A stretch of DNA of 64,000 bases from Clostridium sp. GTDB taxonomy: Bacteria > Bacillota_A > Clostridia > Lachnospirales > Lachnospiraceae. Location of the stretch: assembly GCA_023666975.1 (NCBI GenBank), contig JAMPAW010000005.1, positions 10,965-74,964 of the forward strand. Reading direction: 5' to 3'. A model generated the notes under the pieces. It was not told the DNA's origin. It worked only from the letters and a program-made list of their open reading frames with translations, and searched no databases. Position 1 is the stretch's first letter, and each line of letters opens with the position of its first letter. The translations under genes were made by a program, and so were the position numbers. Below, piece after piece: positions 1 to 6,494 of the stretch.

Positions 1-51
1 GCGTACAATGGAGAGTGTACAGCAAAAGGATTAAAAAGACATTAACATTGT

Positions 52-321
52 TTATTTATTTTTTCTATTTTGTCGCATAATTTTGACAGATTTCTTCAAA
101 GCCTCTGTAATTACAGGATTTATTCTTGAAGATGCCATTAAAGCTGTCCACAAAGTTTCATCTGATAAGTCAGATAATTGTTTTTCGTAGATGATTTCTA
201 CCTTTTCTAAACATCCTTCTATATCTAGTGCTTCAGCAAAATCATCAGCAAGACTATCAATGCAACGTTGTTGTATTTCATCGCAATCTGTCGTTAATGC
301 TTTTATCAGATTCTTTTTCAT
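52..321 (-). CDS. Hypothetical acidic helical protein (89 aa)
   Basis: Unrecognised small protein, mostly charged and probably helical, with a Lys/Arg-rich C-terminus (MRQNRKNK). The start at 321 is chosen because GGAG lies about 8 nt upstream; the reading frame extends to 348 but without a ribosome site. It is the last gene of the minus-strand replication operon that begins near 7.4 kb. No catalytic or metal-binding motif is visible. Function unknown. Confidence 0.55.
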   Translation of the reverse strand: MKKNLIKALTTDCDEIQQRCIDSLADDFAEALDIEGCLEKVEIIYEKQLSDLSDETLWTALMASSRINPVITEALKKSVKIMRQNRKNK

Positions 322-400
322 TCTTTGTCTCCGTGAATGTCTTTTCAAAGTCTTCTGTTATTTTATTAAGTATGATTTGATATGAATTAGGCTGTTTCAT
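278..400 (-). CDS. Possible 40-aa ORF
   Basis: Short ORF (MKQPNSYQIILNKITEDFEK...) bridging the gap between two operon genes. It overlaps the stop of the upstream gene (387) and 44 nt of the downstream gene. Its composition is Lys/Glu-rich like its neighbours, but the ribosome site is weak and the overlap with the next gene is long, so it may not be expressed. Confidence 0.25.
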   Translation of the reverse strand: MKQPNSYQIILNKITEDFEKTFTETKNEKESDKSINDRLR

Positions 401-725
401 CGAACAATGCACCTTTCAATTTATTGCAAAAATTGTTTAATTTTTCGTTATTATTTATATTAGCTAAGCAAGAAACATATCCAGCAATATCGATCATTGA
501 ATCTTCATGGTTTGGAGAATTTTCCAGTCTAGCTACCTTAAAAAGTATCATCATGATTGCAACATCTTGAGGAGTTACTTCTCGTCCTGTACTTTTATTG
601 GTTAGATAATGATTCCAGAAGTCTGCTATTCTCTTAAAAGAATCTTCCGGAGAGCCATAATTTAGCTGCCTATCACCAGTATTCGATATTTCTATGGCTT
701 TCTCTAATACTTCTCTTCCGTTCAT
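387..725 (-). CDS. DUF6378-like phage protein
   Basis: 112 aa, starting MNGREVLEKAIEI. Its order of motifs resembles the phage family DUF6378: an N-terminal helix, then ...YGSPEDSFKRIADFWNHYL, a VTPQDVAIMMILFKVARL segment, and a short HEDSMIDIAGY motif. DUF6378 proteins occur widely in replication or metabolism operons of phages; their function is unknown and a MazG-like helical fold has been suggested by analogy. The start at 725 overlaps the stop of the upstream gene as TAATG, which favours it over the longer frame reaching 755. Family recognised from memory. Confidence 0.6.
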   Translation of the reverse strand: MNGREVLEKAIEISNTGDRQLNYGSPEDSFKRIADFWNHYLTNKSTGREVTPQDVAIMMILFKVARLENSPNHEDSMIDIAGYVSCLANINNNEKLNNFCNKLKGALFDETA

Positions 726-1039
726 TATTTTTTCCACATTAATTGGCAATGACAATGCTCTTCTTTAGCATCAGCAAGGCATCGCGGAGAACCACAATAA
801 TGTTCTTCGGAATCTGCCAAACAAGGGCATCGCATAGTATTATCCTGACCAAACAACAACATTTTAGCTCTGACAATCTTATCAAAGTTCTTAAGTTCAA
901 GATTGTTTTCTTCAGCAATAGCAATGATTCTTTCTTTTGTGTATTCTAACTTATCATTATATGTTTTCTCGCATTCTTCACAACAAAACATACTACCTCT
1001 CTGCTCTAAATCTTTTCCACACCATCTGCATTTAGCCAT
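725..1039 (-). CDS. Zinc-ribbon protein with ferredoxin-thioredoxin-reductase-like Cys cluster
   Basis: 104 aa with two cysteine-rich parts. Residues 4-25 form a CxxC...CCEEC zinc ribbon (CRWCGKDL and FCCEEC). A similar ribbon is at the C-terminus of the 7550-8008 product. Residues about 70-98 carry CPC, YC, RC and CHC with the spacing C-x8-CHC at the end. This recalls the CPC...CPC-x8-CHC signature of the ferredoxin-thioredoxin reductase catalytic chain, although the middle CPC is replaced by SPRC. It could hold a 4Fe-4S cluster or a second zinc site. GGAG lies 8 nt before the ATG. Role inferred only: redox or nucleic-acid binding. Confidence 0.5.
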   Translation of the reverse strand: MAKCRWCGKDLEQRGSMFCCEECEKTYNDKLEYTKERIIAIAEENNLELKNFDKIVRAKMLLFGQDNTMRCPCLADSEEHYCGSPRCLADAKEEHCHCQLMWKK

Positions 1040-1051
1040 TAATAGTCTCCA

Positions 1052-1237
1052 TCAATTTATTTTATCCTTTGTATCTTTTGCATACCATAAAAAAGAAAGT
1101 ATTGCTGGATTAGTCTCCATTATCCGTAACAACCCAGCGATAAAAGCTAAAATAGGGAACCCCTCTCCACCAACACATTCTATGGTGTCTTTTTCAGGAT
1201 CATAAATAAAGGACAGTTTTTTCTTTTTTGAAAACAT
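1052..1237 (-). CDS. Hypothetical protein with hydrophobic segment (61 aa)
   Basis: Begins MFSKKKKLSFIYDPEKD and has a moderately hydrophobic stretch (about residues 27-50, FPILAFIAGLLRIM...). It could be a short membrane-associated peptide. A good ribosome site (GGAG then AAGGAT) precedes the ATG. It lies between the GapR-like gene and the zinc-ribbon gene. No family recognised. Confidence 0.5.
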   Translation of the reverse strand: MFSKKKKLSFIYDPEKDTIECVGGEGFPILAFIAGLLRIMETNPAILSFLWYAKDTKDKIN

Positions 1238-1252
1238 ATCCTTTATCTCCTA

Positions 1253-1498
1253 CTAAATATCTAATGCTCTTCTGTAAGTCTCTAATAGAGTTTCTTGCTC
1301 ATCTCTATCATCAGCATCCATCTTACGCAATTTGATAATCATATTGAGAATTTTAACATCGAAGCCCGCTCCCTTTGCCTCAGCCTTTATATCTTTAACA
1401 TCATCTTGCAATGATTTTATCTCATCATTGATTCTCTCAATGCGCTCGACCAGAGAACGCAATCTTTCTACTGCAATTCCACCAACTTCAGTCATCAT
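1253..1498 (-). CDS. gapR: GapR-like nucleoid-associated protein (DUF2312)
   Basis: 81 aa, matching the DUF2312/GapR family almost along its whole length. It has the helical N-terminus RLRSLVERIERINDEI, the conserved turn AEAKGAGFDVKIL, then IKLRKMDADDRDEQE and a final ETYRRAL. In Caulobacter GapR clamps overtwisted DNA ahead of replication and transcription and stimulates topoisomerases; it forms tetramers through the coiled helices. Usual family length is about 85-90 aa, so this copy is near full length. Basic and acidic heptads are preserved. Two adjacent ATGs follow a GGAGG; the second (1495) has the better spacing. Its place in a replication operon fits a role on replicating phage DNA or in taking over the host nucleoid. 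The family is concentrated in Alphaproteobacteria, which points to the host. Confidence 0.85.
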   Translation of the reverse strand: MMTEVGGIAVERLRSLVERIERINDEIKSLQDDVKDIKAEAKGAGFDVKILNMIIKLRKMDADDRDEQETLLETYRRALDI

Positions 1499-1937
1499 TT
1501 TCCTCCATATATTCGGTTAATACTGTTAATGCTTTTTGAATTGATTTTATTGTATTCAATGCAGCACATTTGTCAATTGATTTCTTGTAAATTAATAAAC
1601 CTGTGCAGAAAATTTCATTATCTTCATATACAGTAACTGTTTTATGAGGTAATTTTGTATGGAATGTCCATTCACCAGAAAATTCGACATCAATTTCAGT
1701 TCCATATATAATATTACCATCTTTTGATGCTGTGAAATTATTTCCATTACTTCCAAGGGTTTCAATATCATAAACTGGCACCTCATTATCATAAGCACCA
1801 CATATTTCAACACAATCGTCACTGTATCCATAGATGTAAACAATACCATCTTCTTTCAACAGTTCCTCTTCTTGCGGAGTTATTTCGCTTCCTGATTTTC
1901 TTCCGCTTAATGTTTTTTGCCATTCTTCAATATTCAT
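1488..1937 (-). CDS. Hypothetical protein (149 aa)
   Basis: N-terminal MNIEEWQKTLSGRKSGSEIT, an acidic beta-rich middle with alternating Asp/Gly/Asn, and a C-terminal helix ending EYMEENDD. AAGGAG lies 6 nt before the ATG, and the stop overlaps the GapR-like start. The beta-rich middle (IVYIYGYSDDCVEICGAYD) could be an OB- or jelly-roll-like sandwich, but no family is recognised. Confidence 0.6.
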   Translation of the reverse strand: MNIEEWQKTLSGRKSGSEITPQEEELLKEDGIVYIYGYSDDCVEICGAYDNEVPVYDIETLGSNGNNFTASKDGNIIYGTEIDVEFSGEWTFHTKLPHKTVTVYEDNEIFCTGLLIYKKSIDKCAALNTIKSIQKALTVLTEYMEENDD

Positions 1938-2101
1938 TATTTTCTCCTTATGTATTGGAAATCGACAATATCATCGTCAGTTATTTCTTTGCTTATTCCT
2001 GTTACACACCAACCGAATAGGGTATCATGGTATGTAACATAAGGAACATCACCATAGCCTTTAATCCAAGCAATAACAAAGCATCCGTCCTTAATATTCA
2101 T
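1937..2101 (-). CDS. Small hypothetical protein (54 aa)
   Basis: ORF MNIKDGCFVIAWIKGYGDVP... ending FQYIRRK. Its TAA overlaps the ATG of the next gene (TAATG), and its start overlaps the stop of the 2091-2264 gene. This coupled overlap at both ends supports translation. The pattern (VIAWIKGYGDVPYVTYHDTLFGWCV) looks like a small beta-sheet domain. No function assigned. Confidence 0.5.
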   Translation of the reverse strand: MNIKDGCFVIAWIKGYGDVPYVTYHDTLFGWCVTGISKEITDDDIVDFQYIRRK

Positions 2102-2264
2102 TGCTGTTTTCCAATCTGTTAAGTTCGTCTTTCCAAGCTTCTAATTGTCTTCGATGTTCTATACTTGCTTGTGATAGGTAATAAGAATCGTTTGAGTTTT
2201 CTTGCATAAAGATAAAATCTTCCCAAGAAGCAATTTGTTTTTTTACTTGATTAATATCAGTCAT
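2091..2264 (-). CDS. Small helical protein (57 aa)
   Basis: Start at 2264 (MTDINQVKKQIASWEDFIFM) is chosen for the AGGAGG directly upstream; the open frame extends to 2348 without such a site. The sequence is a charged amphipathic helix pair ending RRQLEAWKDELNRLENSNEY, probably a coiled coil. Function unknown. Confidence 0.5.
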   Translation of the reverse strand: MTDINQVKKQIASWEDFIFMQENSNDSYYLSQASIEHRRQLEAWKDELNRLENSNEY

Positions 2265-2296
2265 ATTTCCTCCTAACGACTCCATATTATCATTTA

Positions 2297-2620
2297 CTAA
2301 CAAGCTGTCAATAGCATTTTGAAGAAATTTTCTCTTTCCTTTAGCCATTCTTTTTTAGTTATGGAGTTTTCAAGAAGAAACTGTTTTATACCTTTATTAC
2401 AAAGCTGTCTTAATTCATCCTCATAAGGATTTTCCAGAATTATTTTTCCAACATGAACTAGGGTATGTTCTTTAAGAGTAAGAGGAATGAGATTTCTAAT
2501 GTCGTATCGAATTATTTCATGTGATCTTGAGAAATAGTGATGAGCACATTCTGCTGGACGATTACTGATTATTGATAATTGTGTACAAGCCCATTTTTGC
2601 ACTAGAGCATCTAAATTCAT
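2297..2620 (-). CDS. HNH/NinG-like nuclease
   Basis: 107 aa with a His-Me finger pattern. PAECAHHYFSRSH (about residues 22-34) supplies the first His, DIRNLIPL the central Asn and HTLVH the last His. The layout resembles NinG/Rap-type recombination nucleases and numbered-family HNH proteins of phage recombination operons, although the usual zinc CxxC pairs are missing. It overlaps the upstream gene by 4 nt (ATGA). Beside SSB, Rad52-like and RusA-like genes, a role in processing branched recombination intermediates is plausible. The alternative is a degenerate HNH fold without activity. Confidence 0.55.
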   Translation of the reverse strand: MNLDALVQKWACTQLSIISNRPAECAHHYFSRSHEIIRYDIRNLIPLTLKEHTLVHVGKIILENPYEDELRQLCNKGIKQFLLENSITKKEWLKERENFFKMLLTAC

Positions 2621-3120
2621 ATATACATTCCGAGAGTTTTAAGTATTCTCTCATACTCTTTACCACATTTACTCACAACAACACCTGATTCGTTCATATC
2701 ATAAATCAAAGCATCAATTGCAGATACTGCATTTTCTTTTGTTGCTTTCGACCAGGAAAGCTCTTTCATCTTCTGTCCTTTGAGGTACAATATGATCTTG
2801 TTATATTCACTAATACTAATAGGGAGAAGTTTTATCGCCTTAAATAGGCATTTTTTAGTGAATGGAAGTAAATCATTCTGATAGCTTATTTCCACAAGAC
2901 CAGCTATCTGTTTGTAATGGACACGCATATCTTCATAAGATTCGAAACTGCTACAACCACTACGCCAAAATACATCTAGCAACCCATGAAAGAGACGGTT
3001 TTGAGAGTTCGTTTTATATGAATTTTCATCCATTAAACTAATATATACCTTCCCCTTAATCTTTGACAGCTCGGGAATGTCTCCGAATAAAGCAAACGCC
3101 CTCTCATGAGAAACTTTCAT
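2617..3120 (-). CDS. Putative recombination-associated protein, NinB-like (167 aa)
   Basis: Contains TNSQNRLFHGLLDVFW (about residues 36-51), similar to the QNAKFH-type motif of NinB/Orf family recombination mediators, followed by a long helical region and a C-terminal KCGKEYERILKTLGMYI. NinB of lambda binds SSB and single-stranded DNA. Position between an HNH/NinG-like gene and ssb mirrors the nin region, but sequence similarity by eye is weak. GAGGG lies 8 nt upstream. Confidence 0.4.
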   Translation of the reverse strand: MKVSHERAFALFGDIPELSKIKGKVYISLMDENSYKTNSQNRLFHGLLDVFWRSGCSSFESYEDMRVHYKQIAGLVEISYQNDLLPFTKKCLFKAIKLLPISISEYNKIILYLKGQKMKELSWSKATKENAVSAIDALIYDMNESGVVVSKCGKEYERILKTLGMYI

Positions 3121-3272
3121 TAATTAGCCCTCTTCAAGAAAGCCATCAAAAAGTTGTAGCCATTGGCAAAACTATCACCTTGTGGATAATTTCTCCACCC
3201 TTTTGTTGCATGATAATATTTATTACCACCACTAAAAAGTTTTCGACTATAAGCCTGTTTTTTCTTGATCAT
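3120..3272 (-). CDS. Small basic protein (50 aa)
   Basis: ORF MIKKKQAYSRKLFSGGNKYY... ending FLMAFLKRAN, lysine- and aromatic-rich. Its stop overlaps the next start as TAATG, and GAGGAAA precedes the ATG. It fills what would otherwise be a gap in the operon. No family recognised. Confidence 0.5.
   Translation of the reverse strand: MIKKKQAYSRKLFSGGNKYYHATKGWRNYPQGDSFANGYNFLMAFLKRAN
3181..3189 (-). promoter_or_regulatory. Exact DnaA-box 9-mer
   Basis: TGTGGATAA on the plus strand is the complement of the consensus DnaA box TTATCCACA. It lies inside a small coding region, so it may be chance; two other exact copies occur at 6977 and 46428. Confidence 0.3.
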
Positions 3273-3447
3273 TTTCCTCTCCAATATCAATCCAGCCAAT
3301 TAATCCGCCAATAGGAACATATATACCAGCAATTCTGAAAAATTCTGCTTTATAGGGAGGTTCAAAGTCTAGGTTAGTTAATTTAACCACATTCATAATC
3401 CACCCTATAATAAGCAAAAAAGCGAACAAACCTTTTATTTGAATCAT
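3247..3447 (-). CDS. Small membrane protein (66 aa)
   Basis: One N-terminal transmembrane segment (IKGLFAFLLIIGWIMNVV) and a second weakly hydrophobic stretch near GIYVPIGGLIGWI. The end is charged (EENDQEKTGL). Located directly downstream of ssb. No family recognised; likely inner-membrane. Confidence 0.5.
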   Translation of the reverse strand: MIQIKGLFAFLLIIGWIMNVVKLTNLDFEPPYKAEFFRIAGIYVPIGGLIGWIDIGEENDQEKTGL

Positions 3448-3456
3448 AGTTCACCA

Positions 3457-3912
3457 CTAGAAAGGTATCTCATCGGATAGACATTCGTCAGCGTACTTAG
3501 CTTCAGCTTTTTTACCAGCCTCTTCCCATTCTTTATCAAAATCAGAATTGCTTTCCTTAGCTTCTTTAGAATCTAGAAGAATTAAGTTTCCACCAAATGC
3601 TTGCAAAACAACTTCAGTGACACTTCTTTCAACATTGTTGGAATCAGTGTATTTACGTGTTTGCAAAGAACCTTCTACATAAACATTAGATCCTTTATGG
3701 AGATATTTTTCAGCAATAGCTGCAAGGTTAGGGTTAAAGATAACAACTGTTGACCATTCCGTGCGTTCTTTGCGTTCCCCGGAATCTTTATCTTTCCAAA
3801 CCTCTGATGTGGCAACATTAAGCGTAGCTACCTTTTTACCGCTTCCTGTCATTGCAATTTTTGGATCTCCACCTAAGCGACCGATCAAAGTGACTTTATT
3901 CAAACTAGCCAT
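3457..3912 (-). CDS. ssb: Single-stranded DNA-binding protein
   Basis: 151 aa bacterial-type SSB. Residues 1-110 form the OB fold (NKVTLIGRLGGDP, then VATLNVATSE, TEWSTVV, and VEGSLQTRKY). A low-complexity linker leads to the acidic tip DEIPF, the partner-docking peptide that recruits recombination and replication proteins. It would form tetramers on single-stranded DNA at forks and during recombination. GAGG stands about 9 nt before the ATG, and the start overlaps the stop of the upstream gene. Length is near that of short bacterial SSBs. Confidence 0.95.
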   Translation of the reverse strand: MASLNKVTLIGRLGGDPKIAMTGSGKKVATLNVATSEVWKDKDSGERKERTEWSTVVIFNPNLAAIAEKYLHKGSNVYVEGSLQTRKYTDSNNVERSVTEVVLQAFGGNLILLDSKEAKESNSDFDKEWEEAGKKAEAKYADECLSDEIPF

Positions 3913-4129
3913 TAACTTTATCCTCTTCTACATAGAAATAAACATCTTTTTCAAACTCAACGTTAGGGATAATATACTCTACTCCCTCTTCATCTTCAAG
4001 AATAATCCACTTGTTATTCTCAGTTCTTCTAAAGCAATCACCAGAAACATTGAAAACCGTTTTTCCGTTCTGAATAGCTTCAGAAAACTCATCAGAAGTT
4101 TCAAGCCATACCTTTGTCTCAACCTTCAT
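3905..4129 (-). CDS. Hypothetical protein (74 aa)
   Basis: Begins MKVETKVWLETSDEFSEAIQ and continues with alternating acidic beta strands (WIILEDEEGVEYIIPNVEFE). GGAG is 7 nt upstream of the ATG. Lies between the exonuclease and ssb and overlaps ssb. It may be a small beta-barrel accessory to recombination; no family recognised. Confidence 0.55.
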   Translation of the reverse strand: MKVETKVWLETSDEFSEAIQNGKTVFNVSGDCFRRTENNKWIILEDEEGVEYIIPNVEFEKDVYFYVEEDKVNG

Positions 4130-4131
4130 TT

Positions 4132-4737
4132 TTATTCTCCAAATCCAAATTTTTTAGCCAATTTATAGGTTAACTCAGCATCTTTCAAACAGTATTCTTT
4201 AACCTTCTCTAATCCTTGCTGAGTCTTGATTAGCGAGGGAATTTCTTTAACATCTATGTCGTGTTTTTGTTCACCAAGATACACTCTAGCGACAGTGTTT
4301 AACTTTTCATAATTGTTTCCGCAAAATTCTTGCATAAGGTCCGTATGGAAACCACTGTTGTATTTGTTTGTAAACCACTTGAATGTAGGCAGCTTAACAC
4401 AATCATAAAGTAAGCCTCTCTTAAGAATCACATCGTAATCATACCCCTTACCATTCCAAGTTACGATGCTTTTCTTGTTTGTGATTTTAATAAAATCCTC
4501 AATAATAGACTTCTCATCACCAGCTAAGCAATATTTGTATTCATCACCATAAATACCAATGCACACGATTTTTGCGAACATCGGATTTAATGCCATACTA
4601 TCTATTTGCTTAGCTTTTTTTTCCTCCAAGTCTTTGGCGACCTTCTCTGGATCTTTTAGTCGGGAGTCTGCTTTAACATCCGGGAGAAGGTCAACCATTG
4701 ACAGGTCGGGGATTGTTTCAATATCAATTGCCAGCAT
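4132..4737 (-). CDS. 3'-5' exonuclease, PolB-associated (DNA_pol_B_exo2) family
   Basis: 201 aa DEDD exonuclease. Exo I is AIDIETIP at the N-terminus, with the catalytic Asp and Glu. Exo II is WNGKGYDYDVI (about residues 94-104). Exo III is YCLKDAELTYKLA near the C-terminus (YxxxD type). This is the arrangement of the predicted PolB-like 3'-5' exonuclease family (PF10108). Phages use such enzymes as the nuclease half of a single-strand annealing pair; the Rad52-family annealer is the next gene upstream and the two overlap. Acts on DNA ends in the cytoplasm. Confidence 0.85.
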   Translation of the reverse strand: MLAIDIETIPDLSMVDLLPDVKADSRLKDPEKVAKDLEEKKAKQIDSMALNPMFAKIVCIGIYGDEYKYCLAGDEKSIIEDFIKITNKKSIVTWNGKGYDYDVILKRGLLYDCVKLPTFKWFTNKYNSGFHTDLMQEFCGNNYEKLNTVARVYLGEQKHDIDVKEIPSLIKTQQGLEKVKEYCLKDAELTYKLAKKFGFGE

Positions 4738-5368
4738 TCTTTAGTCCATCTATACGAGCTTGTAATGCTTGTGCAAGTTCACATCCTACATCATAGCTAC
4801 AAGATGATAATAATGCCGAATAACGTTGTGTAAACTTCTCTGACTCTAGAACATCTAAGCCAACAGTTTTGATATAGTCATGAAATGCTTCTACCTTTGC
4901 AGGGAAACTTGGCTTTGTGGTCTTTGAAATTTTCATAGCAATATCGTCTAATTGTGCTTTGTTGTTTTTGTAAATATCAAAATCCGACATATCCTTGCAA
5001 GAAACCCATGTATTGAAATCCTTTGCATTGTACAGATAACGTCCGATTCCCCACTTCACAGCAGCTCGCTTAAATGCATCTGACAACCCACCTTTTTCAC
5101 CCTCGATGTCGGTATCTCCAGCACCGTCACTTTTAGATGTCCAACCGTCTTCAACATGTATTGCAATAGTGCAAACCAATCTTCCACCAACATTTTCGTA
5201 AGAATCGCTCCAGCCATTAATACCGCAAACTTCATCAAGTCTGTCTTGAACATCACGAGAATCTATGTAAACAAGCATATTGGCTTTAGTCTTATCTTTG
5301 TTTTTGTTTCCTACTCTCCAAGAAAGTTTTTCTACCGGAAAAGGTTTTTTCAATTCATCTTCTAACAT
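4724..5368 (-). CDS. Rad52/Rad22-family single-strand annealing protein
   Basis: 214 aa. Matches the Rad52/22 repair family (PF04098): LSWRVGNK near the N-terminus, NGWSDSYENVGGRLVCTIAI (about residues 60-80) and the signature GGLSDAFKRAAVKWGIGRYL (about 105-125). The C-terminal third is helical and less conserved. Such proteins anneal complementary strands coated with SSB. The start at 5368 is chosen for GGAG about 8 nt upstream; the open frame runs to 5401. It forms a recombinase-exonuclease-SSB set with its neighbours. Confidence 0.85.
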   Translation of the reverse strand: MLEDELKKPFPVEKLSWRVGNKNKDKTKANMLVYIDSRDVQDRLDEVCGINGWSDSYENVGGRLVCTIAIHVEDGWTSKSDGAGDTDIEGEKGGLSDAFKRAAVKWGIGRYLYNAKDFNTWVSCKDMSDFDIYKNNKAQLDDIAMKISKTTKPSFPAKVEAFHDYIKTVGLDVLESEKFTQRYSALLSSCSYDVGCELAQALQARIDGLKNAGN

Positions 5369-5421
5369 TTTTTGTCTCCATTGTTGTTTTTTTAGTATCA
5401 CGAAAAATTATAAAAATCAAA

Positions 5422-5847
5422 TCACCCTGTTAATTGTGTGATTTCCACATCTATTCCAGGTTCATCTCCCCAATATTTCTCTAGGTGCAGGATTGATATT
5501 ATAGCGTCATCAGTCCAGAATCCTAAACGTATAAGAATATCTTGGAAAATTTTTGTTGAATTATCCAAATCCGGCTTAACTGTACAAAACTTCTTTCCAG
5601 TTATGCGGTTTTTCTTTGGTTCACTTTTTCTCCAAGGGAAAGTCCAAACAATTTTTACTTCTAAAGCACCATCAAGAGGTCTATCAGGAGCATAAGGCAT
5701 CAAAAGTGTCATCAAGTCATTCTGTGCTTGCTTGGGTTTCGAATTAGAAAACTTACCAACAAATTGGCTTCCATCTTTACGTTTTAGGATTCTCAATCCT
5801 GCTTGTCCAGTTGATTTTGGTGGAATACACTTTATTCGAAATTTCAT
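5422..5847 (-). CDS. rusA: RusA-like Holliday junction resolvase
   Basis: 141 aa. Shows the RusA core: KPKQAQNDL, a PLDGALEVKIVWTF strand, then VKPDLDNSTKIFQDIL and LGFWTDDA (catalytic Asp residues in KPDLDN and TDDA). RusA dimers cut four-way junctions during recombination and before packaging. GGAGG lies 5 nt before the ATG. Length is slightly above E. coli RusA (120 aa). Confidence 0.85.
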   Translation of the reverse strand: MKFRIKCIPPKSTGQAGLRILKRKDGSQFVGKFSNSKPKQAQNDLMTLLMPYAPDRPLDGALEVKIVWTFPWRKSEPKKNRITGKKFCTVKPDLDNSTKIFQDILIRLGFWTDDAIISILHLEKYWGDEPGIDVEITQLTG

Positions 5848-5849
5848 AA

Positions 5850-6494
5850 TTACCTCCGCTGATAAAACGTATCAAAAATGCTTCTATGTTTCAATACGTT
5901 TTTAACGTTTTCAACAACTTTTTCAACCTCTTTAGACTCTTCAATTTGTTTTGTCGCCATGAAAGCCTCTTTTTCTAGCAACTCTGCATCTGTAAATACT
6001 TTTACATACTTTTTTCCGATTGGCTTAGCAGCATATTCAATTCTGCTTTTTGCATAGTTTGGGACTTTTCTAACTCGACATACTTGGCTTAAAATGATAT
6101 TGTTTGACTTGAGTTTTTTTCGCATAAACTCCTCAAGCATTTCTACGTCGATCTCTTTGTTGTCAAACTCTTTCAGTACGTCTTTATCATCGAAATAGAT
6201 ACTTGCCATGCGTTTAAGTAAATACCTTTTAGGGGAGCTATACTTAACTGGAGTGTACTTTTCTCTCATATTTCGATAGATTTCTTGAGCCTCATCAGGA
6301 CGAGGTTTTCTAAGCAAGTTGGCAACACTTGTGTGATCTCTATGCAACATTTTTCCAATTTGAGTTGTGCTGTATCCTAAAGCTGAAAAAACGTGGCAAA
6401 TGACGATCTTTTTGTGTACAACCTCTTTGTCTCTACGACTTCCAAGTATTTCCGATTTGTTTATCATCAGCAAATCACATATTTCATCTAACAT
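5850..6494 (-). CDS. DnaA domain IV-like DNA-binding protein
   Basis: 214 aa. The N-terminal part resembles DnaA domain IV. ICDLLMINKSEILGSRRDKE corresponds to the entry helix, and ALGYSTTQIGKMLHRDHTSV holds the helix-turn-helix and the DHT(S/T)V signature. In DnaA this segment reads the 9-bp DnaA box. The rest is charged, helical and lacks any AAA+ motif, so it cannot act as a full initiator. ATG at 6494 is chosen because AAGGAGG sits exactly 6 nt upstream; the frame extends to 6548. It overlaps the iteron-bearing initiator gene, in which an exact DnaA box also lies. It may compete with host DnaA or recruit it. Confidence 0.65.
   Translation of the reverse strand: MLDEICDLLMINKSEILGSRRDKEVVHKKIVICHVFSALGYSTTQIGKMLHRDHTSVANLLRKPRPDEAQEIYRNMREKYTPVKYSSPKRYLLKRMASIYFDDKDVLKEFDNKEIDVEMLEEFMRKKLKSNNIILSQVCRVRKVPNYAKSRIEYAAKPIGKKYVKVFTDAELLEKEAFMATKQIEESKEVEKVVENVKNVLKHRSIFDTFYQRR

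Noticed and set aside
1..51. Partial gene at the left edge
   Set aside because: No frame of useful length or motif; left unassigned.
3181..3189. DnaA box at 3181 as a second origin
   Set aside because: Single 9-mer inside a small gene; no iterons or AT-rich tract nearby.
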